Shown: in pieces, positions 12,601-23,511 of the stretch
How positions within the stretch are numbered: the first letter of the stretch is position 1
Layout of the letters: each line of letters opens with the position of its first letter
Source: Trichostrongylus colubriformis
Taxonomy: Eukaryota > Nematoda > Chromadorea > Rhabditida > Trichostrongylidae
Direction of reading: 5' to 3'
DNA: 64,000 bases
Assembly (NCBI GenBank): GCA_963978905.1
Contig: OZ022256.1
Span: forward strand, 20,399,743 to 20,463,742
Made by a program: the position numbers and the translations under genes
The notes under the pieces: model-generated
Seen by the model: the letters and a program-made list of their open reading frames with translations, nothing else
Told to the model about the DNA's origin: nothing
Database searches by the model: none

Positions 12601-15600
12601 CATCCTGTTGTCACTCACATGTAGGAACCAGAGCTATCTTAGCGGTTACTCATGGCATAGTAAAACCAGACCCCACAATTTACCTCAGTCAACTGTAAAA
12701 TCCCAATTTCTTCCATATGAGCGCTCATCCGTCAAAGGATACATATGGCCGTAAGCCAACTACTAAAGCACTATTGTTGTTTGTTCTGGAAAACTAAGGC
12801 GGTACTATGTGGTCGTTCTCCGGCGTGGTTATTTTTTTAATATTCATTATTCAGGCCGGTCTCCGAACATTGCATGAGATTGGACCAGAACTCAAACGAG
12901 CGATTTCCGGAAATCTTGAGACTGACTTCAATTTCGAAGATCCTGAACCACAACATCGGGTGAGTTGTGTTTCTGACGGTTTGAAATTCGCTTTTTGGAA
13001 AACTAAAAATGTAGGAGCGAAACCGCTGTTTAACAGAAAAAAAGTCCACATTACCTGCTCGCTAGAGGTGGGTAACGCTGGTGATCGCCATTGGTGGAAG
13101 GGGTGGGACCATATTTTGGACTCTTCCTTTGTCGCGGGAAAGGGGTTGTTAGAACACCGCCAGACCCCTTTCCACCAATGGAGATTTGGCGCCTACCATT
13201 TAGGAACGTTTAATGCGCCTTCAGAAACGCATTCATTTCGGAGAAAGTTCAACAAATATCTCCTACTCAAAACAACTTATCAAAGACTTTGTTATTTTTC
13301 CAATTAGATGGCTTAAATTGATGCACCCTTTCACTATGGGCCTCTTTTGATTATAAAAAATTTGGATCATTGGAATTCGGAGTCCCTTAACTGGAACATC
13401 CTCAGAAATTTAACTGACATTACAGCTAAGTAAGCCTTTTGTTGATTTTACTTCCACAGAGTAATCCACATTAGCATGATATGTGTGACGTTCGTATCAC
13501 CCTCCTTCAGTGCATTCGCGAAATTTTCTCGGATCCATAATACGATTATATCGGAAGTTATGACGCTGATCGACAAAAACTCTTTCTCAGCTCGACTTAG
13601 CTTCGCGCTTTCCCCAACAAAGGTTACTGAGCGTGGGAAAATGAAGTCTAAATCTTTCACAGTATCCTCACTCAGCTTTTTACTGCTCCTCAGCCACTAC
13701 CATAAGCTTTTCGAAGCCAACATTTTCATTCACTTTGAGCAAAACTGATCGGTACTGTTCAATCTCTAATATTTGCATTGCTTTCGATAGAGTACATTAA
13801 AGCTTTTAAACGATTCTGTCTTATCCCATCTATTGAGAGTAAATTTCCAGTAAAAATGCAATTTCTCACCCGTAAAGTCTCGATTCTTCATAACTTTCTG
13901 CTAACACAGGAGGGTAGCATAAAAAGCGTTCCAAGGCTTTACCATAAAACTCTTTGCTTTCGTGAAATTACGAAATATCGGAGAGCTCAAAGAAAAGCGG
14001 TTGATAATCAGTTTGCATTTACTATGTGTTTTAGACAGTTCAGAAAAATTTGCCTGAAGAAGGCTTCCAATTCGTTTATGAAACCCGAGATCCGACTTAA
14101 TAAGAGATGTTCTGTAGCAGTTTAGCACTGTTTCTACATAGGACCGTAGAAAATTCAAGTTAAGGTTGGAAAGTGGGGGAGGGGTCAAATTCTGATGTGA
14201 AAAATGGGAGGGTGATATTTCGAACATTTAGTGAGTTATTCCTCGACAACCACGCACTGTCGAGGATCCGATCTCCAGGGAACGCCCCTAAGCGATAACC
14301 TTTACGGTAGCAAAGTTATGATTGTCGATTTGCAACGTTTCTTGAGAGACGGTTTGACTGGGATCCATTCAGGTATAGGCACTGGCTCTGATAACCCACG
14401 CTAGACCGAATCTCATCAGAATTGTACAGGCGGAGTTTCCCTAACTGACGTTTTCATCTATGTGCGAGAGTCACCTGACTTAGGAATCAAAGCTTTTAAT
14501 ATGTCGGGCGAATTTTGTACCAATTCGCTGATCTCGGAGGAACAGAAGGTTTAGTTGGTCTGAATAGTTTTTATATAGGGATTCGATCCGTTGTCTAATT
14601 CAGTGAGAGGGGCACCGCTTGCAACTACACGACTTTTGCTTCATGCATAAATATCTAATTGAAACTGTGCTTGAAAAAAAACTAAATGCTATTATAATAT
14701 AGATGAGTCTCAATAATATGAGTCTTCCTAGAGTTCAAAAAATAAACGAAAAATCAATCATCGAGTTGAAAAATACTTGGGTACTACTATAAGGGTTATA
14801 CCAAACCACGAAATTGATACTGATGTTTTCAGCGTACTCATTCCCTGTTCAACAACATTGTGAATCGTATTGCCGGCACTCGATCGCCATCAGACCACGG
14901 AGGTAAGTGGCTGTGTACTCCGTCCTGCCAAACTTGCGCTTCAACTAGTAACCGTTGAAGCGATTATTCACTTGAAAACATTTCCGCTGTTTCCGCTCAC
15001 CCCGTCGTCAACGACGACGTCCTCACTTCTGCTTTCTATATGAGGAACTGACGTTTTGCATTCAGAGTCACGCCCCTTCTCCCCCACCAATTCATTGAGT
15101 GCAGTTGAAGCCAGTCCAATGCTTACATCTGCACCTCGACCTCAACCACAGCATCAATCGGTGAACGGAGGAACCAGAAGGTGAGCTGATCCCTACGCAA
15201 TAGCTCTAATCTAATTGCTGATGGCCCAGCGATCACAATTTCTACTCATTCAGACTCCCTGCCCTACCGATTTACACCAACCATGTCAGAGACGAGACCC
15301 TCCCTCCGAGGATAGACGACCGTCCTCCTGGTTTGGATGGCAACAGTCGGTTGCTCATGGCTAACAGAAGGTATGCGACCTACGTGCACCTTTGAAAAAC
15401 CTCACCTGATTGTTCTCATACAGCAATCCGATTGATCCTGATGATGAAGAACAATGGATAGCCCATCGCCATCGACCCACTGAACGTCGCACGCTTCCAC
15501 CACTACGCGAACCACTGACCATGGCTCGTAGTCAGGCGTTGGCACTAGCAGGTGAGTTTGGACATGAAAGAGTTCTTAATTGGTCGGCATCTTTCCATAT

Positions 15601-18101
15601 AAACAATGGTTGTGATTTTAAGGTATGCCATCAGAAGCCTATGAAGGGACGTATCGACCTGTTCCTGAAGGCAAATCACTCAACTTAAACTTTGCTTCGA
15701 GATCGATACTAGCCAATGAAGACACACGACCTGCTGATCGACTCGTTGGGCAAGCGCTCGGACTTGGACGGTAACTACCTACTTTCTTTCTTTTCTTTTT
15801 CCTTAACACCTTTTATGTGATTACGGCGCAGCCATTGAATTGTGGATTGCAGTAGAAAAAGTCCTTCACGATGTGTAGGTTTCAAATATTTAGTTCACTA
15901 AAGACTGGAAACTCTTTGCTGCCTAGTAAATAGTAATGGACTTCCCTCCATGAAATTCGGGTATGTACCCTTATGTCAGGATTCCGCACCGTGGCATGTC
16001 GCAAGCGAAGCAATGCTGCATGTTGTTGGGTTCTAAAGCGATTACAAGTCATCTGTGTATGGCGCTCTTTGCACTACCGTACAACCGCTCTAATTGTAAG
16101 ACCCAATTATAGCGGTGCGCATAGCTTGCACACACCGCGTCGCATGCCGCTCGTGAGGTGCTAATTCCTGACATAAGAGTACACACCCATGAAATTCTTA
16201 CCGCTTCCCTTTCGCTTTGCTGTCTGCGAGCCCAGTCGTGGGTATTCGGTTTGGAGCTACAATACGCCCGTATGATTGGAGAAGGTGAGAGGGTTAGGTA
16301 CGCGGTAGTGTAATGCGAGAGCATCGTGCATGAGAGAGCCGGGTGCAAAATCGAGTATTATCCGTGGGGGAACGTTAAATGCACAACCCATCATCCACTG
16401 GCATGTTCGCTTTTGCTAGTGTTTTCTCTAACTTCCTTTTGCGGCTGATCTCTCGAACAAACATGTGATCCGTCTTGACTTACTCCCCCCCCCCCCCCCC
16501 CGTGAACCTTTAAAATCGTTCACAATCGCTCATTTTCACTGAGGGAAACCCTAACTTTAAGTATTTCATGTGACTTCTATTCTTATTTCACTTAACGTTG
16601 AGCATGCACTAGAACGCTGCATGCGTTTTCAAGCGCATAGGCACGCACACATAGTTTATAACATGAGAATATGTGATAAACTCGTGGAGTGGTGGAGTTT
16701 TATCCAAATTTTCGTTTCCTCTGAAGCTCAAAAAAATCTGTAGCGGTACCGTTCTGATAGCGTATCCGACGTTCTACGGGGTTAACAGACAGAAAGCTTG
16801 GCTTTCGAAGCTAAATTATTGATATTTTACTGGGAACAACGTGATGTCTTAATTTCCCTTTTATCAATTCGAAATCAGCAACTTTTCGATGACTCATGGC
16901 TACCTACTTCCCGGAATCGGATATTATTCTTCCTTTGGGCACGAAATTTGAGACCTTTCTCCTCACATCTTTGCCTTTTGCTCATATTGCAGTACAAAGA
17001 ACGTCCATACATTTTGCATATGAACATAGTTTTTTGAAATATTCCTTCGCATTCCATCCATAAGCATCGTCTAAAACATCACAGGAACATAGCGATGTTT
17101 CTTTCCGCATAACTGCAATTTCTCTCGTTGTTTCCAGTGGTCTCAAATGCCAAAAGAATGCTCAGTTTTGCGAGCATAATTGCGGCATCTGAAATCCATA
17201 GGAACTGGGCATTCAAAAATTTTCCTATTGTTCCACTGCGCTTTATTCAGCGGCGATTAAGCCACTCGCATAGGGTGGCTTATAATGGAACGAGGAGGCC
17301 ACAGCAGAGCTTGGCGGCGGAAGTGTGAATATGAAAGTGAGGGAAAATCAAGCCTCTTCTACGAATCTAATGAATCTTTATAGGAGGGCAATAATTCCAC
17401 GAGAAGAACGAGAAATTCAGGCCTGTCCTAGTATAAAATGCAAGAGAAATTGAAAAATAGTGTTTTCTTCAGCGCCCAACAACTGTCACATTGATTGCTG
17501 ACCAAAAAAATTGCAGTTCTTTTTTCTATGCTTCGTCTCTTGGAGAAACCCCGGCTTTGATGCTAATTACAGTTCATTTCATAGCGCTAGATAAGGCGTG
17601 GCCTGAGTGGCGAGTTGTGTGGTGGGGTCAGAGAGTTTAATACACTCTCACCCATGTCCGAAGGCCACGCCCTACTAATCGCTCCAAAATGGACTGTATG
17701 TATTCTCTCCTTACAACACGTCACTTCACAGTGCACCAGATCTCATTCCAAAGATCTTTTGGCCTCGCTCGGGTCTTAGAATTCCGCGAAGACCAGATGT
17801 TTTTTCGAATTTTCTTTCTTACGCGGAACTTTGAATGATAAGTGGGTAATCCTTCAGATACATGGACCGTCGAGTAGTTGGAGCGGCTCGACGAGAAATC
17901 GAAGAGGCGTTTGCATTGAAAGATCATGAGATGGACATGGCCGCAGACTCTTTGGCCCCACAGTTCATGCAGCACGTTGGTATGAATGAAATGCGTGACT
18001 ACAACGAGTATTCACGATCGGGACTGCTACGGCCGGCTGCCTTACCATCTCAAGAAAGTGCAGGATCACAAGAAGATCTGCTTCTCGTTACCACTCTCTA
18101 A
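3602..18101 (+). CDS. egl-19: L-type voltage-gated calcium channel alpha1 subunit, 3' exons (EGL-19/Cav1-like)
   Basis: Pore-forming subunit of the plasma-membrane L-type calcium channel (muscle and neuron excitability). Twelve exons seen: 3602-3731, 4289-4383, 4904-5003, 5548-5652, 5709-5845, 12855-12959, 14833-14902, 15066-15180, 15254-15370, 15424-15551, 15623-15770, 17858-18101. Phases agree throughout and give 497 codons plus stop. The first exon opens inside the last pore-domain helix ([19 protein letters not shown]), so the 5' gene lies left of the window. Next come the EF-hand-like region (residues 20-100) and the pre-IQ/IQ calmodulin site in exon 5709-5845 ([15 protein letters not shown] followed by RRFKKRK). 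The tail is less conserved and ends in VTTL, a PDZ-ligand-like terminus as in EGL-19 and Cav1.3. The conserved PPAG in the 5548-5652 exon supports L-type over P/Q. The donor at 5653 (gttggt) is weak. A 7.0 kb intron separates the IQ exon from the tail. Identity is very secure; the exact splice set is slightly less so. Confidence 0.95.
5846..12854. other. 7.0 kb egl-19 intron between IQ exon and C-terminal tail
   Basis: No protein family was recognised despite several modest open frames. It contains long homopolymers (13 G at 8911-8923, 12 C at 10652-10663), a direct repeat pair (9145-9225 and 9323-9400), and a copy of the dispersed repeat that begins GAAGACACCGGCAGG at about 8024. Most of it looks like old, unclassified repeat sequence. 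Confidence 0.6.
9145..9400. repeat. Direct repeat pair, about 75 bp, imperfect
   Basis: The stretch at 9145-9225 (cttgtcccgtgccctacc, then cccatctccac, then gtttttcatg) recurs at 9323-9400 with scattered substitutions. The second copy runs into a short purine-rich motif with tandem acagacag units (about 9407-9430). This looks like the edge of an interspersed repeat family. Confidence 0.55.
12960..14832. other. egl-19 intron, AT-rich, with one hairpin
   Basis: No recognisable genes. An inverted repeat at 13088-13181 (ccattggtgg..aggggt paired with acccctttccaccaatgg) could fold into a hairpin. The open frame at 13778-14125 resembles no family I know. Confidence 0.5.
15771..17857. other. Last egl-19 intron
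   Basis: Contains the 9-bp-duplicating MITE at 15959-16188 and a 17-base C tract (16485-16501). I see no coding sequence in the remainder. Confidence 0.6.
15959..16188. mobile_element. MITE family X, copy 1, with perfect 9-bp target duplication
   Basis: Termini GGGTATGTACCC..TTATGTCAGGA and the complement TCCTGACATAAGAGTACACACCC bound 230 bp. The 9-bp flank ATGAAATTC occurs exactly at 15950-15958 and 16189-16197. A 9-bp duplication fits Mutator-like (9-10 bp) or Merlin-like (8-9 bp) elements. No transposase is present. Confidence 0.75.
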
Positions 18102-18867
18102 CTCAACAGATGAATGCTCCTTTGTATGATTTTCTCTTTTTTGATTTTACCAAACAATACGGTGATCAATTACAGTAATCGCATACGTCTAGCCTATTTT
18201 TACCCAATAGTTACCCTTTTAGTGCTTTTTTTCCAATGCTTTCAGAGTTTACTAGATATCAATAGAATCAGTTTTCATGTATTTGTGCCGCAATAATGTT
18301 TTTCGTTACCTAGTCCAGTCCCCCGATGATGATGGGTGGGGGGACGAAATGTTCTAATACAGGTCAATGGTCACCCCTAACTAGGTAATTACTATATTAT
18401 ATTCGAGTACCCCTACTTCATTACCCTGCTCACACCTTTCCACTCCCCCTTTCACTCGTGGTATCTTCCTTTTTCTTTGTTATCGATTATGATGATGATG
18501 ATGTACACGTTGTCAATTTTCTCGTTTTTATTGATTCTATTAATTTTTTTCCATATTTCATATGATCGTTTCATGGTGATTTCTGATCAAAGTGACCTTG
18601 AAGAGATTCACTTGGATATAATCCAAGTACTATGGCTCTATTTGTATGCATAGATTACTTGTTTTTTCTTATTTTTTTTTTCAAATTTTCTTCCTGAATT
18701 TCAACAGTGTTCTGGTGCTTTTGATTCTCCTGTATCGAGTATACATTGATAAATCATTTACTTTCAATTTCAGTGTCTGATTTTTTCAGTTTGGCAGTAA
18801 AGCCGATAACTAAAGTCGATGCAATATCAAATGTTCGTACGGGTAGGCCAGCGAAACCATACTTCCC

Positions 18868-19484
18868 TATTAGGTTGTCCGGAAAGTTTTTAGACTGACG
18901 TTGGAGAACATTGTGTAGTTAGCAACTTTATTGACATCATGTACCGTGGATTTTGGAGTATTCGTAAGGCCGCTTCCATACTTTGCGCACCGACGCCGTC
19001 ACGCGCGTGACGGCGTCGGTGCGCAAAGTATGGAAGCGGCCTAAGGTCTGAAGTTGGTGTACAGAAAGGTTAGGTCGAGCCCCACAGGTAGCGAGCACGA
19101 GACGTTTGTTCTATGTTTGTGGTCGAGATTTCTTGAGCGATTCGTCACAGTTGTCGAACTTGTGGTACCAGTAGAAGCACGTCGAGCGACAGGGAACTTG
19201 CCCCTTCATTGTATCCTGCATAAAGCGATGGGCCTCGTTCGCGCATCGGCCAGATCCGTATTGTAGAAGCAGAACTGGTCGGTAGAGCATCTCCTTGTCA
19301 TCCATTGCGAAGGCTACACTGGGGACGGGAGACGATATGTCGCACATGCTGCTGACAGGTACAATTACCGGACACAAAACACAAATCCCCCAAGTTAGGT
19401 TCGCTCACAACATCGGGTGACAAAGATATGTTGTTTCGAACCCTACCATGCATTTAGTCCTAAAACTTTTCGGACAACCTAATA
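18868..19484 (-). mobile_element. Truncated mariner with N-terminal transposase remnant, interrupted by a palindrome
   Basis: TA-flanked inverted termini TTAGGTTGTCCGGAAAGTTT and TTTTCGGACAACCTAA. The minus strand encodes only the mariner HTH region (cys-asn-glu-ala-his..FMQDTMKG, then FYWYHKFDN). The catalytic domain is absent. A 74-bp palindromic element sits at 18968-19041. Confidence 0.8.
18968..19041. mobile_element. Mini-MITE Z, copy 1: perfect 74-bp palindrome with TAA target duplication
   Basis: The sequence starts GGCCGCTTCCATACTTTGCG and its second half is the exact reverse complement of the first over all 74 bases. It is flanked by TAA on both sides. A slightly longer copy with TAC flanks is at 46745-46835. 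The 3-bp duplication and GGCC-type terminus resemble PIF/Harbinger MITEs. It is inserted in the mariner at 18868-19484. Confidence 0.8.
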
Positions 19485-20186
19485 CTATTGTTGCATCGCG
19501 ATTTTTATTCATTTAGCAAGGTATTTTATGTTAATGTGCAGATGTCAAGTCGACCTGACAGTGATGCACGCGTTCAGCTTCACTTTGGCATCCCTATTGA
19601 ATGGAGATCGTGAGAAAAGACAATCCCTTATGCCAGGGTTTCGCGTTGCGGCACACTTCGCGCGACGTTGTGTGCAGGTCGGTTGTAAGACCGCGTGTAA
19701 CTGCGTGAAAAAGGCTGCAACCGTAGTTACGCCTATTTTTATTCATTTCTCCGCTATATTGAGCTTGTTTTCAAATTGTTCTCATCTCAGTAGACAGAAT
19801 TTGAGGTTCAGTTTTTGGTTGCAGAAGCTTGACAACTTGTTCACAGTCCATAATTCCAAGAGGGTCATGGGTACAGTCTAGCTACAGACTCGGTCTATTT
19901 TTTGCGTTGTCCATGCGCTCTCCTCCCTACAATATTCTCTTAGGCAGCTATCTTAAAAAATTTGTGCAGTACCTTGTTCCCTATCTGTGGAGTGCCGCTT
20001 TCTGTTCCTTGGAGTTCTTAAGGTAAATAAAATATCAGTTTTAGATTCGAACTCAGTTGGCCAATCCTTTCACACCTTCCGTTTACACCACATTGGACCC
20101 TCAGCCTAAGAGATTTCGTTGATCACTGCCTACCTCAGCAAGTATGACTCGCCTCTTAGCCGACCAAATACAACTCTTCCGGTCAC

Positions 20187-20258
20187 GGATTCCTCGACGG
20201 GCTTGACCCGGTCACCAATTCCGGATTCCTCGACGGGCTTGACCCGGTCACCAATTCC
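20187..20258. repeat. Tandem duplication, 36 bp x 2, identical
   Basis: The unit beginning ggattcctcgacgggcttga occurs twice head to tail (20187-20222 and 20223-20258) without a mismatch, which indicates a recent duplication. Confidence 0.9.
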
Positions 20259-21184
20259 GTCGCTCTTTACCCACTAGAAGTATTAAAGGCAGAGCACGGG
20301 AAATAGGAATTTCACCGTGACCCATATATTTACGCTGTATTTGCTTGAAGACACCAGAGGGTAAGAGCAATTTTGGTCGACAAGACCCACCGTAACGCTC
20401 CCAGTTCGTCAGGTTGTAGACACTGCACACAGGACACCTTGCTCAGACGCCAAGTGCGAACTTAATGATTTTTTTAAACATGAGCATCTCTTTTATGACC
20501 ACTTCTTTTGGTCTCCAATTCATTGCATTTGATTGCTGCTGTTTGTTGTTTCACTTATATACAACATCATTGATTAATAAAATACACTAGGAGATGATAA
20601 ATGACATCTCATACACAGAGCAACTAGGAAAGGAGATGTTGCAGTTCGAAGAGATGCGCGGGAGACCTTAATACGGACCGCCGCATTTTGGATCCACATT
20701 CTTTTATCGATCATCGCTTTTAACCTCAAATATCCGTTTCAAAACGATCATTTCTTCCCATTTTCTTCTTCTCCCGACCCTTCGCGGTTCCTTTAATGAG
20801 GAAGCATGCGAAGCTCCACGCGAAACAGCTCGTTAAAGCGACGGACGAGGGCGGTCTCCTAGCGAAGACGCCCCGCCCCATTGCCCGTTGTTCGCACAGG
20901 TTGGAGATAGAGCGTGGGACTATTTACGTAACCATCTGCTCCCCCTATGCATGCATCTCCGACCGCGCGGCGGACGACGGGTACTTCCTACTACTTTCCC
21001 CGTCCACCACTTTTAGGAACTGTATCTTGGCCTATTTCCTACAATTTCGCGTGAAACTTAGCTTGCAGTGAGCAACGGAAATATTAATTTTTTGTGCATG
21101 AAAACATCAGATCACTCGTCGCTATTCGCTTTCGCGTTCACTATTGCGTCAGCGCAGAGAACGAAAACTGGCTACTTATGTAGT

Positions 21185-21280
21185 TGAAGACATCGGGAGG
21201 AGGGCAATTTGGTTTACGGTATGGGAGGGCGGTGGCTTGTGGCAGCCGCAATGCGCACACGGCCCCTTGCCAAAACGTCG
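21185..21280 (+). repeat. Dispersed repeat R (GAAGACA.CGG.AGG..GGCAATTT type)
   Basis: Starts gaagacatcgggaggagggc and continues ggcaatttggtttacggta. Related copies are at about 8024-8100 (plus), 22560-22640 (minus; cggaattacccccttccggt) and, more diverged, about 20340. No coding capacity or clear ends were seen. Confidence 0.5.
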
Positions 21281-22164
21281 AAAGTGAATTATTAGGTGTA
21301 AGGAAGGTTTTGACCGGTTTTTGCAATTCAACTTTGGGAGATCATAACCCGGCTCAGAGTGCATCTTTTCTCATAGAGTTAGCACTATTCGATTCGCTAG
21401 ACTCTTGGCAATATTATGCATACCTACCTATCTCACTTTGATGGAGGGCAGATGATTTATATTGCGCGACATAAAAAAAAACGACTCAAAATCGCCATGC
21501 TTCCTGAACACACTGCTTAAAGGAGCTGTCCAGATATTTGGGAAAGGGGCTTAGTTAGCGCTAGATCCGGTGAATATGATGCACGTGTAAGGGCTTTAGC
21601 CTTCAACTGCTTCATTGACTGAAAGAGGAAAATGCGCTTGGGTGTGGCTGCTCCGGAACGGCACGCGGCACCCATATTTTTGCTTTTCGAACGAGGCTAC
21701 CTGCGGTGGTGAAGTATGTTTATTTGTTGAGGGTCAATACTTGTGAATATCCCCTGCAAGTATGGACGCTCATCGCCTTCTGCCGTTCTAGTTAAAGCGA
21801 TTTGATCAACTGAAAGTCCAAGAGCTCGTTCTCATTTCTGCACTTCTGAAACCAGGGACAAAATGTTTCATCCAATGCATCACCCCTCCTCTTGCAGTAT
21901 TCACATTTGTGGTTGCCTTTGCTGAGACTCGATAAAACAAGAACTCATGAAGTGAAGTTAACCAAAAAGCCGTTTTCGCAGTGCTTCAAAATCCCCCTGA
22001 TAATTCGAAATGCTTGGTGGCATTCCAAGGAAAGCATATATTCGGAGAGAGCAACTTTATGCCTATCTAAGGAGCCCAGTATGTAAGCTGATTCATGATA
22101 ACGCGCTCTGACATTTGAATTTATCTTGTGTACGCGAAAAACCGGCCAGAACTTTCCTTACGAC

Positions 22165-22933
22165 TTAAAGGAACCGGAAGGGGTCCAAAACAAGAGGAAG
22201 ATGCAAAGAAATGAGCATTTTTTGCGAACACTCAAGGTTAGAAGCAATAATAGGTGGAAAAACCTGGACTCAAAAGCGCGACGCTGCGGTGTGTATTCGC
22301 ATCCCATTCGCATCCAACACACAGACTTTCCGAGTTGTCTGCTGTAGGAGACGGGCCGCGGGCCAACGTTAGTTGTAGCACCTGACTCCCAGCGCAGTGT
22401 ATTGGCCATTGCCAACTATATTAGCATTCATGTAGGTACATCTAGAAACAATCTAAGAAAGATTAAAGGAAAAAGCAAAAGGAAAGAACAACTTCATAAT
22501 AGAAACATCTCCCCTTGGCACCATGCCAAGGCGCAAAATGGCGAGTTTGTGCAATGGCGGCCACTTAAACTCGCCCACACTACGTCTGTTCTGCCGTGGG
22601 CCGGAATTACCCCCTTCCGGTGTCTTTAACAATTACGTTTTAGTTGTAATCACACTTTTTCCTACGTTTTCGCTTATTCTTCACTTAATTGTTTTACTTG
22701 TTTGTTGCTGTGTGTTGTTTCACTTATTTCACATCATCACGATGAACGAAGTACAATCTACGAGACAACAAGGAACTTCTCTACAGCGGACACTCGGAGA
22801 GTCAGTGTGATGATGCTAATGTGATGCGAATACACACCACAGCGCCGTGCTTTTCAAATCTGGGTTTCCAGCGATTAAAATGATCATTTTGTTGCATCTT
22901 CAGCTTTTTTCGGACCCCTTCCGGTTCCTTGAA
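22165..22933. repeat. Large inverted repeat pair (foldback or two opposed copies)
   Basis: The left arm starts ttaaaggaaccggaaggggt at 22165 and runs to about 22320 (tgtgtattcgcatc). The right arm mirrors it from about 22807 to 22933, ending ccccttccggttcctt. The arms share about 120 bases with indels and enclose about 500 bp that includes a minus-strand copy of repeat R. A weaker relative ends near 20795. Confidence 0.6.
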
Positions 22934-23511
22934 ACTACGGTAGCTGTGTACGAACAAAGCACTACCTCGGACAAGTTAGACACAAATGAGGACAAATATT
23001 TAGACTTAAATGGTGTTATTCTCGCAGAATACAGGGGCTTCATTCATTCAAAGGCGATTTCTCATGCTTTGAGAAAATTTCGAGCTATACACAAAAAAAA
23101 AACTCGCATAATTGTGAGTAAAACAAATGAGAACAACAATCATTAAAAAGTCAAACATAACAAGAATGTCGAGAATGCACGAGGTGAGAGTGAAAACATT
23201 TGCACCTCTAATGAGCAGACATTGCGCCTACTTCTACTCCTATGTTATTCTCTGATTTGAAGCACAACTAATGACCTACAAACCTAAAGATAAAATGCCT
23301 ACAAGAGTGCAAAGTGAGATATACTGCTGCTGCCGAGCTTTCGATCTAGTGAGTATGATGATTCGCTGAATAGAAACAGAGACAAGCACCTCTTTCAGAA
23401 ATTCAGGTGGAAGAATTCCTGATTCATATGGTAGATAATTTCATGTAGGTTAAAACACAACATTAAAAGAAATAATTTTTCCTATGGCGGAATTCGAGAT
23501 AGTCCCACATG

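Larger units (their letters stand above)
18102..23511. other. Convergent intergenic region between egl-19 and the TIMMDC1-like gene
   Basis: This 5.4 kb gap must hold the 3' UTRs of both flanking genes; I could not place the poly(A) sites. It contains a mariner fragment with an inserted palindrome (18868-19484), a 36-bp tandem duplication, several dispersed repeats (about 20235-20460, 21185-21280, 22500-22760) and a large inverted repeat pair (22165-22933). No conserved protein was recognised. Confidence 0.6.

Noticed and set aside
13778..14125. 115-codon plus-strand open frame
   Set aside because: Lies in an egl-19 intron, has no recognisable domain and no splice-site logic linking it to neighbouring exons.
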